A DNA stretch of 64,000 bases from Flavobacterium aquidurense (lineage in GTDB: Bacteria; Bacteroidota; Bacteroidia; Flavobacteriales; Flavobacteriaceae): NCBI GenBank assembly GCA_900107365.1, contig FNPS01000007.1, positions 248,001-312,000 on the forward strand, written 5' to 3'. The position numbers and the translations under genes are program-made. Below the pieces are notes generated by a model. The model made no database searches. It was given only the letters and a program-made list of their open reading frames with translations, and was not told the DNA's origin. Positions 33,965 through 43,151 of this stretch are shown in pieces (the first letter of the stretch is position 1; every line of letters begins with the position of its first letter).

Positions 33965-35047
33965 ATGGAAAATAAAAAAGAAATGAGAAAGTGGTTAGAA
34001 GATTTCAATTTAAATCACCCACTTGTGATAGCTGGACCTTGTAGTGCAGAAACGGAAGATCAGGTATTAAAGATTGCTCATGAATTGAAAGATTCAAAAG
34101 TTAGTGTATTCAGAGCAGGAATCTGGAAACCAAGAACGCGTCCGGGAGGATTTGAAGGTGTTGGAGAAATTGGTTTAAAATGGTTACAAAAAGCTAAAAA
34201 AGAAACTGGTTTATTGATGGGAACTGAGGTTGCGACTGCAGCTCACTGTAAATTAGCCTTAGAACATGATATCGACGTTTTATGGGTTGGTGCCCGTACA
34301 ACTGCAAACCCTTTCGCAGTTCAGGAAATTGCTGATACTTTGAAAGGAACTGATAAAATCGTTTTGGTTAAAAACCCTGTAAACCCGGATTTAGCTTTAT
34401 GGTTAGGTGGTGTTGAGCGTTTACACATGGCTGGAATCGAAAAATTAGGAGTTATTCACAGAGGTTTCTCTACTTACGAGAAAACAAAATACAGAAACAT
34501 TCCAGAATGGCAGATTGCTATCGAATTGCAAAATAAATTCCCTGATTTACCATTAATCATCGATCCATCTCACATTACCGGAGATCGTAAAATGATTTTC
34601 GAAGTAACGCAAGAGGCTTTAGATTTGAATTACGATGGTATGATCATCGAAACGCACTACGATCCGGACAATGCCTGGTCTGATGCTGCTCAACAAGTTA
34701 CTCCAGATGCTTTGAAACAAATCATTAAAGATTTGACGATCAGAAAAACAGATGATACTACAGATGAGTACAGTTCAAAAATGACAAAACTAAGAGCTAA
34801 CATCGACGTACTTGATGCTAACTTATTAGAGTTATTAGGAAAACGTATGAAAGTAGCTGACGAAATTGGTCAGGTGAAAAAAGATGCAAACGTAGCGATT
34901 CTTCAAAACAACCGTTGGAACGAAATCTTAGGAAAAATGATTTTAGAAGGGGAGAAAAAAGGTCTTACTGAAGAATTCGTTTTGAGAATGTTCAAAGCTA
35001 TCCACCAGGAGAGTATTGGTCACCAGGAGAAAATTTTCAACGCATAA
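33965..35047 (+). CDS. DAHP synthase - chorismate mutase fusion
   Basis: The 360-residue bifunctional enzyme has an N-terminal type I DAHP synthase (about residues 1-255; LVIAGPCSAET, IWKPRTRPGGFEGVG, GARTTANPFAVQEI, IIDPSHITGDR). A C-terminal chorismate mutase of the AroQ class follows (about 270-355; MTKLRANIDVLDANLLELLG, KRMKVADEIGQVKKD). It catalyses the first step of the aromatic pathway and chorismate to prephenate. This explains why pheA and tyrA have no mutase. The fused mutase is known from Prevotella-type enzymes as a feedback regulator of the synthase. Confidence 0.92.
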   Translation: MENKKEMRKWLEDFNLNHPLVIAGPCSAETEDQVLKIAHELKDSKVSVFRAGIWKPRTRPGGFEGVGEIGLKWLQKAKKETGLLMGTEVATAAHCKLALEHDIDVLWVGARTTANPFAVQEIADTLKGTDKIVLVKNPVNPDLALWLGGVERLHMAGIEKLGVIHRGFSTYEKTKYRNIPEWQIAIELQNKFPDLPLIIDPSHITGDRKMIFEVTQEALDLNYDGMIIETHYDPDNAWSDAAQQVTPDALKQIIKDLTIRKTDDTTDEYSSKMTKLRANIDVLDANLLELLGKRMKVADEIGQVKKDANVAILQNNRWNEILGKMILEGEKKGLTEEFVLRMFKAIHQESIGHQEKIFNA

Positions 35048-35148
35048 TTTTTTCTAAAACATATAAGTGATATAAGATAATTTTAGTTTTTTCTAAAATT
35101 TGTTATTTGGTTTTCTTATATCATAATTTAAAAATAGATTGTTTTTTT

Positions 35149-35190
35149 AAAATCTCCATCGTTTTGAAAGAAGTGTTGGAGATTTTTTTA
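35149..35190 (+). terminator. Terminator of the Phe/Tyr operon
   Basis: AAAATCTCCA (35149-35158) pairs with TGGAGATTTT (35177-35186), followed by T residues. The loop is 18 bases. A second inverted word pair (TGATATAAGA at 35068-35077, TCTTATATCA at 35114-35123) lies between the gene and the terminator. Confidence 0.75.
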
Positions 35191-35305
35191 TGATTTTAAA
35201 TACCGAAATCAATGGGTTTCAATTGTAAAACAGTAATTTTGTGCTTTAATATTTTTTAGTTTTCAGAGTAATCTAAAAATCTAAAATCTAAAATCTAAAA
35301 TTTGA

Positions 35306-36289
35306 ATGACAGGACTCGTATATAAATCTACAGGAAGTTGGTACACCGTAAAATCGGAACAAGGCGATTTTATAGAATGCCGTATGAAAGGGAAGTTCAG
35401 GATGAAAGGTATTAAAAGTACTAATCCTATTGCTGTAGGCGATATTGTCGATTATGAATTGGAAGAAACTTCAGATGCCGTAACCGGAACGATTTTTAAT
35501 ATTCACGAAAGAAAGAATTACATCGTTCGTAAATCGGTTAACCTTTCGCATCAAATGCATATTATTGCGTCGAATATTGATCGTGTTTTTTTATTGATCA
35601 CGATTAATAATCCTCCGACGACTTTCAATTTTATAGACCGTTTTTTGGTAACTGCAGAGGCTTACAATATTGAGACTATTTTGGTTTTTAATAAGATCGA
35701 TACTTTTGATGAACCAACTCTGGAAGATCAATTGTATATGCAATATGTATATCAGCAAATTGGTTACAAATGTCTAAGAGTTTCTTCGACTGAGATGAAA
35801 GGAATTGACGAATTAAAAGAAATGATGATTGGTAAGGTGAGTATGTTCTCCGGACATTCAGGTGTTGGGAAATCGACTTTGGTAAATGCCATGGAACCTT
35901 CTTTACATCTTAAAACCAAAACCATTTCTGAAGCTAGTAAACAAGGGCAACACACGACGACTTTTGCTGAAATGTATGATTTATCCTTTAATGCCAAAAT
36001 TATCGACACACCGGGAATTAAAGGTTTCGGAATTGTAGATATGGAGAAAGAAGAAATCAGCGGATACTTTCCTGAATTCTTCAGATTAAAAGATCAATGT
36101 AAGTTTAACAACTGTTTACACAAAGAAGAACCGCATTGTGCTATCAAAGCTGCATTAGAAAGAGACGAGATCGCCTGGTCACGTTATAATAGTTATTTAA
36201 AGATCCTCGAAGGCGATGAAGAAAATTATCGCACCGATACTTATGATGAGGATCGTAAAATTAGCGATGAAACTAGAAACCAGAAATAA
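35306..36289 (+). CDS. rsgA: Ribosome small subunit-dependent GTPase A
   Basis: This 327-residue circularly permuted GTPase assists late 30S maturation. Order of G motifs: VFNKID (G4, about residue 125-135), MFSGHSGVGKSTLVNA (G1), TTFAEMYDL (G2), IIDTPGIKGFG (G3). N-terminal OB domain precedes (TGLVYKSTGSWYTVKSEQGD). The C-terminal zinc site is CKFNNCLHKEEPHCAIK (three Cys and His). Complete. Confidence 0.95.
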   Translation: MTGLVYKSTGSWYTVKSEQGDFIECRMKGKFRMKGIKSTNPIAVGDIVDYELEETSDAVTGTIFNIHERKNYIVRKSVNLSHQMHIIASNIDRVFLLITINNPPTTFNFIDRFLVTAEAYNIETILVFNKIDTFDEPTLEDQLYMQYVYQQIGYKCLRVSSTEMKGIDELKEMMIGKVSMFSGHSGVGKSTLVNAMEPSLHLKTKTISEASKQGQHTTTFAEMYDLSFNAKIIDTPGIKGFGIVDMEKEEISGYFPEFFRLKDQCKFNNCLHKEEPHCAIKAALERDEIAWSRYNSYLKILEGDEENYRTDTYDEDRKISDETRNQK

Positions 36290-36713
36290 TTGTGAATTGT
36301 AAATGGTTAATTGTGAATTATGGCAGATAACGTTATAAAAACAAAATCTTTTAATTTTGCCTTGAGGATTGTTAAATTGTTTCAGTTTCTAAACAGGAAA
36401 AGAAAGAATTTGTTTTAAGCAAACAATTACTTCGCAGTGGAACTTCAATAGGAGCATTGGTTCGCGAATCCGAGCAAGCAGAAAGCAAAAAAGATTTTAT
36501 TCATAAATTAGCAATTGCCCAAAAAGAAGCCAACGAAACAGATTATTGGTTAGAATTATTGTTTCAATCAGATTATTTAAACGAAACTCAATTCAAATCG
36601 ATTAAATCTGATATTGTAGAAATCAATAAAATATTAGCATCAATCATAATCACAACGAAACAAAAACTAACTAAAATCTAAAATTCACAATTAACCATTC
36701 ATAATTCACAATT
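36288..36713. repeat. 32-bp inverted repeat bracketing the four-helix-bundle gene
   Basis: The arms 36288-36319 and 36682-36713 are complementary at 30 of 32 positions and are made of AATTGTGAATT words. The left arm starts 2 bases before the rsgA stop codon (36287-36289) and the right arm ends just before the dtd ATG. The element encloses exactly one gene. Confidence 0.9.
36320..36681 (+). pseudogene. Four-helix bundle (23S rRNA intervening sequence-type) protein, frameshifted
   Basis: ATG at 36320 opens NVIKTKSFNFALRIVKLFQFL and then runs to a stop at 36416-36418. The rest of the family continues in another frame from about 36397: EKKEFVLSKQLLRSGTSIGA, then ESEQAESKKDFIHKLAIAQKEA and a stop at 36679-36681. 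Restoring one base near the AGG at 36395-36397 (a GGG to GG loss would fit) joins the frames. Four-helix proteins of this family are encoded in rRNA intervening sequences and in diversity-generating elements; stand-alone copies also exist. A sequencing error in a short G run is possible. Confidence 0.8.
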
Positions 36714-36716
36714 AAT

Positions 36717-37169
36717 ATGAGAGTTGTTCTTCAAAGAGTTTCCCAAGCGTCAGTAACTGTGGAAGGAAATAAAACCGCCGATATTCAAAAAGGATTATTG
36801 GTTTTAGTCGGAATTGAAGATGCCGATACGCAGGAAGACATCGATTGGCTGGTTGGGAAAATCATTAAAATGAGAATTTTTGGTGATGAAAATGATGTCA
36901 TGAACTGCTCGGTTCAGGATGTTGGCGGCGATATTATTGTGGTCAGCCAATTTACACTTCATGCTTCTACAAAAAAGGGAAATCGCCCTTCGTACATAAA
37001 AGCCTCAAAGCCAGAATTTGCCATTCCGATGTATGAAAATTTCGTAAAATCTTTAGAAAAAGAGTTTAATAAGAAAGTGCAAACAGGAATTTTTGGTGCA
37101 GATATGAAAGTAAGTCTGTTAAATGACGGGCCTGTTACAATTTTAATTGACAGCAAAAACAGGGAATAA
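36717..37169 (+). CDS. dtd: D-aminoacyl-tRNA deacylase
   Basis: The 150-residue protein hydrolyses D-aminoacyl-tRNAs. It has the signature SQFTLHASTKKGNRPSYIKA (Ser-Gln-x-Thr-Leu), KSLEKEF, and the C-terminal NDGPVTILID (Gly-x-Pro). It begins MRVVLQRVSQASVTVEG, the usual N-terminus. Complete. Confidence 0.95.
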   Translation: MRVVLQRVSQASVTVEGNKTADIQKGLLVLVGIEDADTQEDIDWLVGKIIKMRIFGDENDVMNCSVQDVGGDIIVVSQFTLHASTKKGNRPSYIKASKPEFAIPMYENFVKSLEKEFNKKVQTGIFGADMKVSLLNDGPVTILIDSKNRE

Positions 37170-37208
37170 AAATTCATAAACAAATGTTAAGGATTTCTAA
37201 AAATAATA

Positions 37209-37216
37209 TATATTTG
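37209..37216 (+). promoter_or_regulatory. -7 promoter element of the first DUF3857 gene
   Basis: TATATTTG matches the consensus perfectly, 17 bases before the ATG at 37233. Confidence 0.6.
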
Positions 37217-37232
37217 GAGAAATTCCCTACTA

Positions 37233-39140
37233 ATGAAAAAACCTTTTTTTGCGTTATTTTTTTTATTATTTACCCTTATTTCTTCTGCTCAAAAGAGCGA
37301 ATATTCAGTTTTAACTCTTTCCGATAGCCTTAAGGCTAATGCAGACGCTGTTGTGCGTTTGGATCAAATGGATATTGCAATTGCTTCGCAACGAAGCATG
37401 AACGTCAAATCACAAAGAATTGTTACCGTTTTTAATGAGGCAGGATTAAGTGATATTGACGCCTATCAGGGCTATGACAAATCAACTTCCGTAAAAAGTA
37501 TTGAAGCAATTGTATATGATGCTTTTGGTAATGAAATAAAGAAAGTTAAACGTAAAGATTTTAAAGACCAAAGCGCGGTTAGCGGAAGCACACTTTTTTC
37601 GGACAGTCGCGTAATTTTTTTAGAATATACTCCTGTTTCTTATCCTTTTACTGTTGTTTACAATAGTGAGATTGAAAGCTCAAATACAGCCTTTTTGCCA
37701 CAATGGTATTTCCTGGGCGGCTACTCTGTAAGCATTGAAAAATGTATATTAAATGTTACTTATCCTAATAACCTCGGATTTAAAAAGAAGGAATTTCAGT
37801 TTGCCGGTTATAACATCAAGAAAACTTTAGATACTGAAACACAATTGAGTTATGTTGCGACTACTATTCTCGCTCAGAAGCCGGAAAGTTTCAGTCCGTC
37901 TGGTAGAGATCTTTTCCCAAGAATTATGATGGGTTTAGAAAATTTTCACTTAGAAGGTGTAGATGGAACTGCTAAAACCTGGGAGGCTTTTGGTAAATGG
38001 TACAGCGAAAAAATCTTAACAGGAACAACTGATTTATCTGAAGAAACTAAAACGAAAATAAAAGCATTAGTTGGCGATGAAAAAGATCCAATCAAGAAAG
38101 CAAAAATCATCTATGACTATGTTCAGAAAAAATCCAGATATGTAAATATTGCCATTGGTATAGGAGGTTGGAAGCCAATGCTTGCAACAGACGTAGATCG
38201 TTTGGGATATGGAGATTGTAAAGCATTATCAAATTATACTAAAGCGCTTTTGCAGGCGGTTGATGTTCCTTCTTATAACACCATTTTATATGGTGATCGT
38301 TATAAGGCTAATATTCAGTCTGATTTTGTTTCGATGCAGGGAAATCACATGATATTGGCAATTCCAAATGGAGATAACTATACTTTCCTCGAATGTACAA
38401 GTCAGGATGATCCTTTTGGATATCAGGGAACTTTCACAGACGACAGAGATGTGTTGGTTGTTAAACCTGAAGGAGGAATAATTGTGAGAACTAAAATTTA
38501 TGAAGACAAGGGAAATACCCAAACTGACAAAGGAATTTATACTATTGATGAGAATGGTAATTTTTCCGGTTCCATTTCGATAATTTCAGAAGGATCGCAA
38601 TATAGTTCTAAACAAGGATTAGAAGCTTTTCAGCCTACTCAGAAAGAGTCTTATTATAAAAAATACTGGGATCATATTAATAATTTGAAATTGGGTAAAA
38701 TAACATTTACGAACAATAAAGAGAACATACGCTTTACTGAAGATATTCAGATTAGTGCCATAAGCTACGCCTCAATTTCATCTAATAAAATGATTTTTGC
38801 GGTTGATGCTTTTAACCAAAATGGTGAAAATATAAAACGCATCAGAAACAGGAAAAACCCCTTTGAGATTCAGCGTGGTTATTTAGATACAGACGAAATT
38901 GAAATTAATTTACCTGCGGGATTCTCGATTGAATTTCTTCCTTCGAACTATGAACTAAAAGGAAAGTTCGGAGAATATAAGACTGAAATTATCAAAAAAG
39001 AAAATAATAAACTGCTTTACAAGCGCTCTATGTTCGTTAATAAAGGTAAATATTCAAATAAGGAATACGATGAATATCGACTTTTTATGGAGCAAGTGTC
39101 CAGAAATGATAATGCTAAAATTGTATTGACCAAAAACTAA
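37233..39140 (+). CDS. DUF3857 / transglutaminase-like protein with intact Cys
   Basis: The 635-residue exported protein has a signal peptide (FFALFFLLFTLISSAQ), an N-terminal DUF3857 domain (about 40-250) and a transglutaminase-like core. Cys329 lies in DRLGYGDCKALSNYTKALLQ, the expected nucleophile, and the later NHMILAI provides the His and LECTSQ the acidic position. C-terminal strands (FSIEFLPSNYELKGKFGEYK) resemble DUF3858. Function in Bacteroidota is not settled; the position before three paralogues suggests a common envelope process. Confidence 0.75.
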   Translation: MKKPFFALFFLLFTLISSAQKSEYSVLTLSDSLKANADAVVRLDQMDIAIASQRSMNVKSQRIVTVFNEAGLSDIDAYQGYDKSTSVKSIEAIVYDAFGNEIKKVKRKDFKDQSAVSGSTLFSDSRVIFLEYTPVSYPFTVVYNSEIESSNTAFLPQWYFLGGYSVSIEKCILNVTYPNNLGFKKKEFQFAGYNIKKTLDTETQLSYVATTILAQKPESFSPSGRDLFPRIMMGLENFHLEGVDGTAKTWEAFGKWYSEKILTGTTDLSEETKTKIKALVGDEKDPIKKAKIIYDYVQKKSRYVNIAIGIGGWKPMLATDVDRLGYGDCKALSNYTKALLQAVDVPSYNTILYGDRYKANIQSDFVSMQGNHMILAIPNGDNYTFLECTSQDDPFGYQGTFTDDRDVLVVKPEGGIIVRTKIYEDKGNTQTDKGIYTIDENGNFSGSISIISEGSQYSSKQGLEAFQPTQKESYYKKYWDHINNLKLGKITFTNNKENIRFTEDIQISAISYASISSNKMIFAVDAFNQNGENIKRIRNRKNPFEIQRGYLDTDEIEINLPAGFSIEFLPSNYELKGKFGEYKTEIIKKENNKLLYKRSMFVNKGKYSNKEYDEYRLFMEQVSRNDNAKIVLTKN

Positions 39141-39166
39141 CCAAAAACCAACCAAAAGAATAACCA

Positions 39167-41176
39167 ATGAAATCTATCAAATTTTTAAGTCTGTCAGTTT
39201 TGTTGCTGTTTTTTTCAAAAGTAGCAGCACAAGAATTTAAATTAGGAAAAGTATCAATCGCTGAGTTAGAGCAAAAAGTGCATCCAAAAGATTCATCGGC
39301 AGTCGCAGCGGTTTTGTATAAAAAGGGAAAATCAAGAATTGAATACGATCAGACTGATGGATTTGTGGTTTTAACAGAAGTTGAGACCCGAATTAAAATT
39401 TATAAAAAAGAGGGATATAATTGGGCGAATCATAGCGTTTGGTATTTTAATACCTCAAATCTAACTGAAAAAGTGTTTTTTGCTGATGCATACACTTATA
39501 ATTTGGTTAATGGGAAAATTGAAAAAACCAAACTAAAAAGTGAAGGGAGTTTTGATGAGGTATTAGACAAAGTAAGAGGGCAAAAAAAGATTACAATGCC
39601 TAACGTAAAAGAAGGTTCAGTCGTAGAATTTAAATATACAGTAAAAAGTCCTTCCAGAATGATCAGAGAATGGAATTTTCAATATAGTATTCCGGTAAAT
39701 TATTCGGAATTTAGTACGTATGTTCCAGAATATTATGTTTTTAATCCGAGGCAAAAAGGATATGTTTTTCCTAAAGTTACAACTACAAAAAATAACAAAG
39801 CGATTATTTTTAGTAATAAGGAAAGGTCTGGTTTTGGGGTCGTAAAAACGGATTATTCTACTGAAAAAGTGGAATATATAGAGACCCAAACTACGTATAT
39901 AGCGCAAGATTTTCCCGCTATGAAAAACGAGGTTTTTGTGAATAATATGGATAATTATGTCTCTAGTATTGAACATGAATTAGCGATGGTTAAATTTCCT
40001 AATGAACCATTAAAGCCATATTCTACAGATTGGAATTCAGTTGCGAAAACAATTTACGACTATGAAACTTTTGGTCCGGAATTAAATAAATCGGGTTATT
40101 TTGAAGATGATTTAAAAGTAGTATTAGCTGGGAAAAACACACCTGATGAAAAAATACTGGCAATTTTAAATCATGTGAAATCAACTGTGAAATGGAACCA
40201 TTATACGGGCTATGATTGTGATTTGGGAGTTAGAAAAGCTTACAAAGAAAAAATAGGAAACATTGGTGATATCAATTTAATGCTAACTGCAATGTTACGT
40301 TTTGCGGGTTTAAATGCTGATCCTGTTTTGGTAAGCACACGTTCAAACGGGATTTCATTGTTTCCTAACAGAAATGCTTTCAATTATGTAATTGCGGCTG
40401 TTGAAACTCCAACAGGATACGTTTTGCTGGATGCATCTGATAAATTTTCAGTTCCGAATGTTTTGCCGTTACAAGCTCTAAATTGGTATGGAAGATTGAT
40501 TCGTAAAGACGGAAGTTCTGAAGAAATCGATATGATGCCTAAGAAACCATCCCTTGATACTGTTTTTATGAATTATACTATTGATGCTGATGGTAAAGTT
40601 ACGGGTAAAACAAGAAGACAATGCACTGATTATAATGCTTTGGTAACAAGAGATAATATTGATGGTGTTAAAGAAGAAACGTATCTTGAAAAATTAGAGA
40701 ATGAAAATAATAAGATTGAAATTAGTGAATACTCAAGAACGAATGAAAAGGAAATTTTATTACCAATGATAGAATCATATTCTTTTACGGGAAATGATTT
40801 GTGCGAAGTTATTGGAGGAAAAATTTATGTCAGTCCAATGTTGTTTTTTACAGAAAACCAAAATCCGTTTAAGCAGGAAATTAGAGAATATCCGGTAGAT
40901 TTTAGTTACCCATTTACAGATAAGTATAATATCATTATCAAGATTCCGGAAGGATTTGTGGTTGAAACACTACCAGCTCCGGCAGTAATTACAATGGCAG
41001 ATGATTTAGGTACTTTCAAATTTAATATTGCATCAAACGATGGAACATTGCAATTGATGATTTCACATCAAATTAATGAGGCAATAGTTTCAACTGAAAA
41101 ATACGAGATGCTAAAAGAATATTATAAAGGGATGGTTGCAAAAGAAACAGAGAAAATAGTTTTAAAAAGAATATAA
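39167..41176 (+). CDS. DUF3857 protein, degenerate transglutaminase-like
   Basis: The 669-residue paralogue has a signal peptide (SVLLLFFSKVAAQ) and a mature start LGKVSIAELEQKVHPKDSSA. DUF3857 follows (about 60-250). The transglutaminase region reads KIGNIGDINLMLTAMLRFAG: the catalytic Cys is replaced and the His region is FNYVIAAVE, so hydrolysis or crosslinking is unlikely. LLDAS keeps the acidic position. It starts 26 bases after the preceding gene and is followed 2 bases later by the next. Confidence 0.8.
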   Translation: MKSIKFLSLSVLLLFFSKVAAQEFKLGKVSIAELEQKVHPKDSSAVAAVLYKKGKSRIEYDQTDGFVVLTEVETRIKIYKKEGYNWANHSVWYFNTSNLTEKVFFADAYTYNLVNGKIEKTKLKSEGSFDEVLDKVRGQKKITMPNVKEGSVVEFKYTVKSPSRMIREWNFQYSIPVNYSEFSTYVPEYYVFNPRQKGYVFPKVTTTKNNKAIIFSNKERSGFGVVKTDYSTEKVEYIETQTTYIAQDFPAMKNEVFVNNMDNYVSSIEHELAMVKFPNEPLKPYSTDWNSVAKTIYDYETFGPELNKSGYFEDDLKVVLAGKNTPDEKILAILNHVKSTVKWNHYTGYDCDLGVRKAYKEKIGNIGDINLMLTAMLRFAGLNADPVLVSTRSNGISLFPNRNAFNYVIAAVETPTGYVLLDASDKFSVPNVLPLQALNWYGRLIRKDGSSEEIDMMPKKPSLDTVFMNYTIDADGKVTGKTRRQCTDYNALVTRDNIDGVKEETYLEKLENENNKIEISEYSRTNEKEILLPMIESYSFTGNDLCEVIGGKIYVSPMLFFTENQNPFKQEIREYPVDFSYPFTDKYNIIIKIPEGFVVETLPAPAVITMADDLGTFKFNIASNDGTLQLMISHQINEAIVSTEKYEMLKEYYKGMVAKETEKIVLKRI

Positions 41177-41178
41177 AA

Positions 41179-43149
41179 ATGAGATTACATTTAATGGTTG
41201 TCACAGCTTTAATAATTTTGTGGGCTTCAAAAGGCACTGCTCAAAATTACGAGTTGGGAAAAGTTACGATTGCTGAATTACAAGAAAAATCAAATGCAAA
41301 AGATACAGCGGCTCCGGCCGCTATTTTGTTTAAAAAAGGAAGAACCTTTTTTACCTATACTGAAGGAAAAGGACTTGTCGTTAATAATGTTTATGAATTC
41401 AGGATTAAAATTTATAAAAAAGAAGGGCTAAAATGGGCAAATCAAAAAGTTTCTTATTATGTAGGATATGAGAATCTGAATGATGATACCGTGAATTTTT
41501 CGAATGCAGCAACATACAATCTGGAGAATGGTGAAATTGTAAAGACCAAATTGAATAGTGAGGGAAGTTTTAAAAATAAAATCAATAAATACTGGAACGA
41601 GGCTACCATCACTTTGCCAAATGTAAAAGTGGGTTCTATTATAGAATTTAAATATATTTTGAAATCAGAAAATATAGTTAGACTTCCTGATTTTGATTTT
41701 CAATATAATATTCCAGTTAATTATTTCGAATATAAAACAGAAATCCCGGAATTCTTTATTTATAAATCATTGGTTGTTGGGAATTTAAAAGTAGAAACGA
41801 ACGCAGAATTAGTACTGAGTAGTCAGATATTTGTAAATGGTTATAAACAGATTAATAGTTTTTATACTTCAAAAGATATTCCGGCACTTAACGAAGAAAG
41901 ATTTATTGATAATATAAATAATTATAAGGGGGCAATTCAAAACGAATTAGAAAAAGAAAGATATCCTGATAAACCGGTTGTTAATTATACCAAAACCTGG
42001 GAAGGCGTCGCAACTTCCATCTATAAGAGTAAAGATTTTGGAGATGAACTTAAACAAAAAGATTATTTTTCAGTAGATCTTAAAAATATATTACAGAAGA
42101 CCGATTCTAAAAAAGAACGATTAAACTTGATTTTTCAGTTTGTTCAAAACAGGATGAACTGGAACGGAAAAAGGAGTTATTTTGTAGATAAAGGTGTTAA
42201 AAAAGCATATGAAGAAAGATCAGGAAATGTTGCCGAAATAAATTTTATTTTGATTTCAATGCTTAAAGCAGCCGGAATCGAAGCAAGTCCTGTTTTAGCG
42301 AGTACAGTTGAAAATGGTATTCCGGTATTTCCAAATCGAACTGTTTTTAATTATGTCATTGGTGCTGCGGAAATTGATGGACAGAAAATTTTGCTGGATG
42401 CTGCAAATAAGTTTACCACTCCTAATATATTACCATTAAGTCTTTTAAATTGGAAAGGGAGGCTTATTAAGGAAGATGGTTCTTCTCAGGAAGTTGATCT
42501 TATACCTAAAGTTGCCTCAAAAGAAAATTACACGATAACAGCCAGTATAAAACCTGAAGTTGGTGAGATTGATGGAAAGTTGAGAATCAAGAAAACAGAT
42601 TATGAGGCGCTTCGATTTAGAGAAGTAAATTCAAATAACAATGAGAGTTCTTATCTGGAAAAATTAGAAAATGATTTGGGTAAAATTGAAATCGAAGATT
42701 ATAAGATTGAGAATAAAACTGGAGATTTGTCAAAATCCGTTCAGGAAGAATTTAATTTTAAAGCCAGAAATTCTTATGATTTTATTGGAGGAAAAATATT
42801 TTTAAGACCAATACTTTTTTTTACGGATGTTACTAATCCGTTTAAGCAGGAAAAGAGACAAATGCCTGTTTATTTTGGGTATCCAAATCAGAAAACTTAT
42901 AACTTGTTTTTAGATATTCCGGATGGTTTTGTTGTTGAATCGTTGCCAAAACCAATGCGGATTGTAACAGAAAATAGGGATGCCTCTTATACAATGAATA
43001 TGATTGCTGAAGAAAATAAAATACATGTTCAAGTTACGAAGGAAATAAATAAATATGTCTTTGCAACTGATGATTATAATATGCTCAAAGAGTTTTTCCA
43101 AAATATAATAGCGAGTCAAAATGAAAAAATAGTTTTAAAAAGAATATAA
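41179..43149 (+). CDS. DUF3857 protein, degenerate transglutaminase-like (third paralogue)
   Basis: The 656-residue paralogue has a signal peptide (ALIILWASKGTAQ) and LGKVTIAELQEKSNAKDTAA at the mature start. In the transglutaminase region GNVAEINFILISMLKAAG replaces the Cys motif and FNYVIGAAE replaces the His motif. The C-terminus, EKIVLKRI, is shared with its neighbours. Co-transcribed (2-base gaps on both sides). Confidence 0.8.
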   Translation: MRLHLMVVTALIILWASKGTAQNYELGKVTIAELQEKSNAKDTAAPAAILFKKGRTFFTYTEGKGLVVNNVYEFRIKIYKKEGLKWANQKVSYYVGYENLNDDTVNFSNAATYNLENGEIVKTKLNSEGSFKNKINKYWNEATITLPNVKVGSIIEFKYILKSENIVRLPDFDFQYNIPVNYFEYKTEIPEFFIYKSLVVGNLKVETNAELVLSSQIFVNGYKQINSFYTSKDIPALNEERFIDNINNYKGAIQNELEKERYPDKPVVNYTKTWEGVATSIYKSKDFGDELKQKDYFSVDLKNILQKTDSKKERLNLIFQFVQNRMNWNGKRSYFVDKGVKKAYEERSGNVAEINFILISMLKAAGIEASPVLASTVENGIPVFPNRTVFNYVIGAAEIDGQKILLDAANKFTTPNILPLSLLNWKGRLIKEDGSSQEVDLIPKVASKENYTITASIKPEVGEIDGKLRIKKTDYEALRFREVNSNNNESSYLEKLENDLGKIEIEDYKIENKTGDLSKSVQEEFNFKARNSYDFIGGKIFLRPILFFTDVTNPFKQEKRQMPVYFGYPNQKTYNLFLDIPDGFVVESLPKPMRIVTENRDASYTMNMIAEENKIHVQVTKEINKYVFATDDYNMLKEFFQNIIASQNEKIVLKRI

Positions 43150-43151
43150 AT

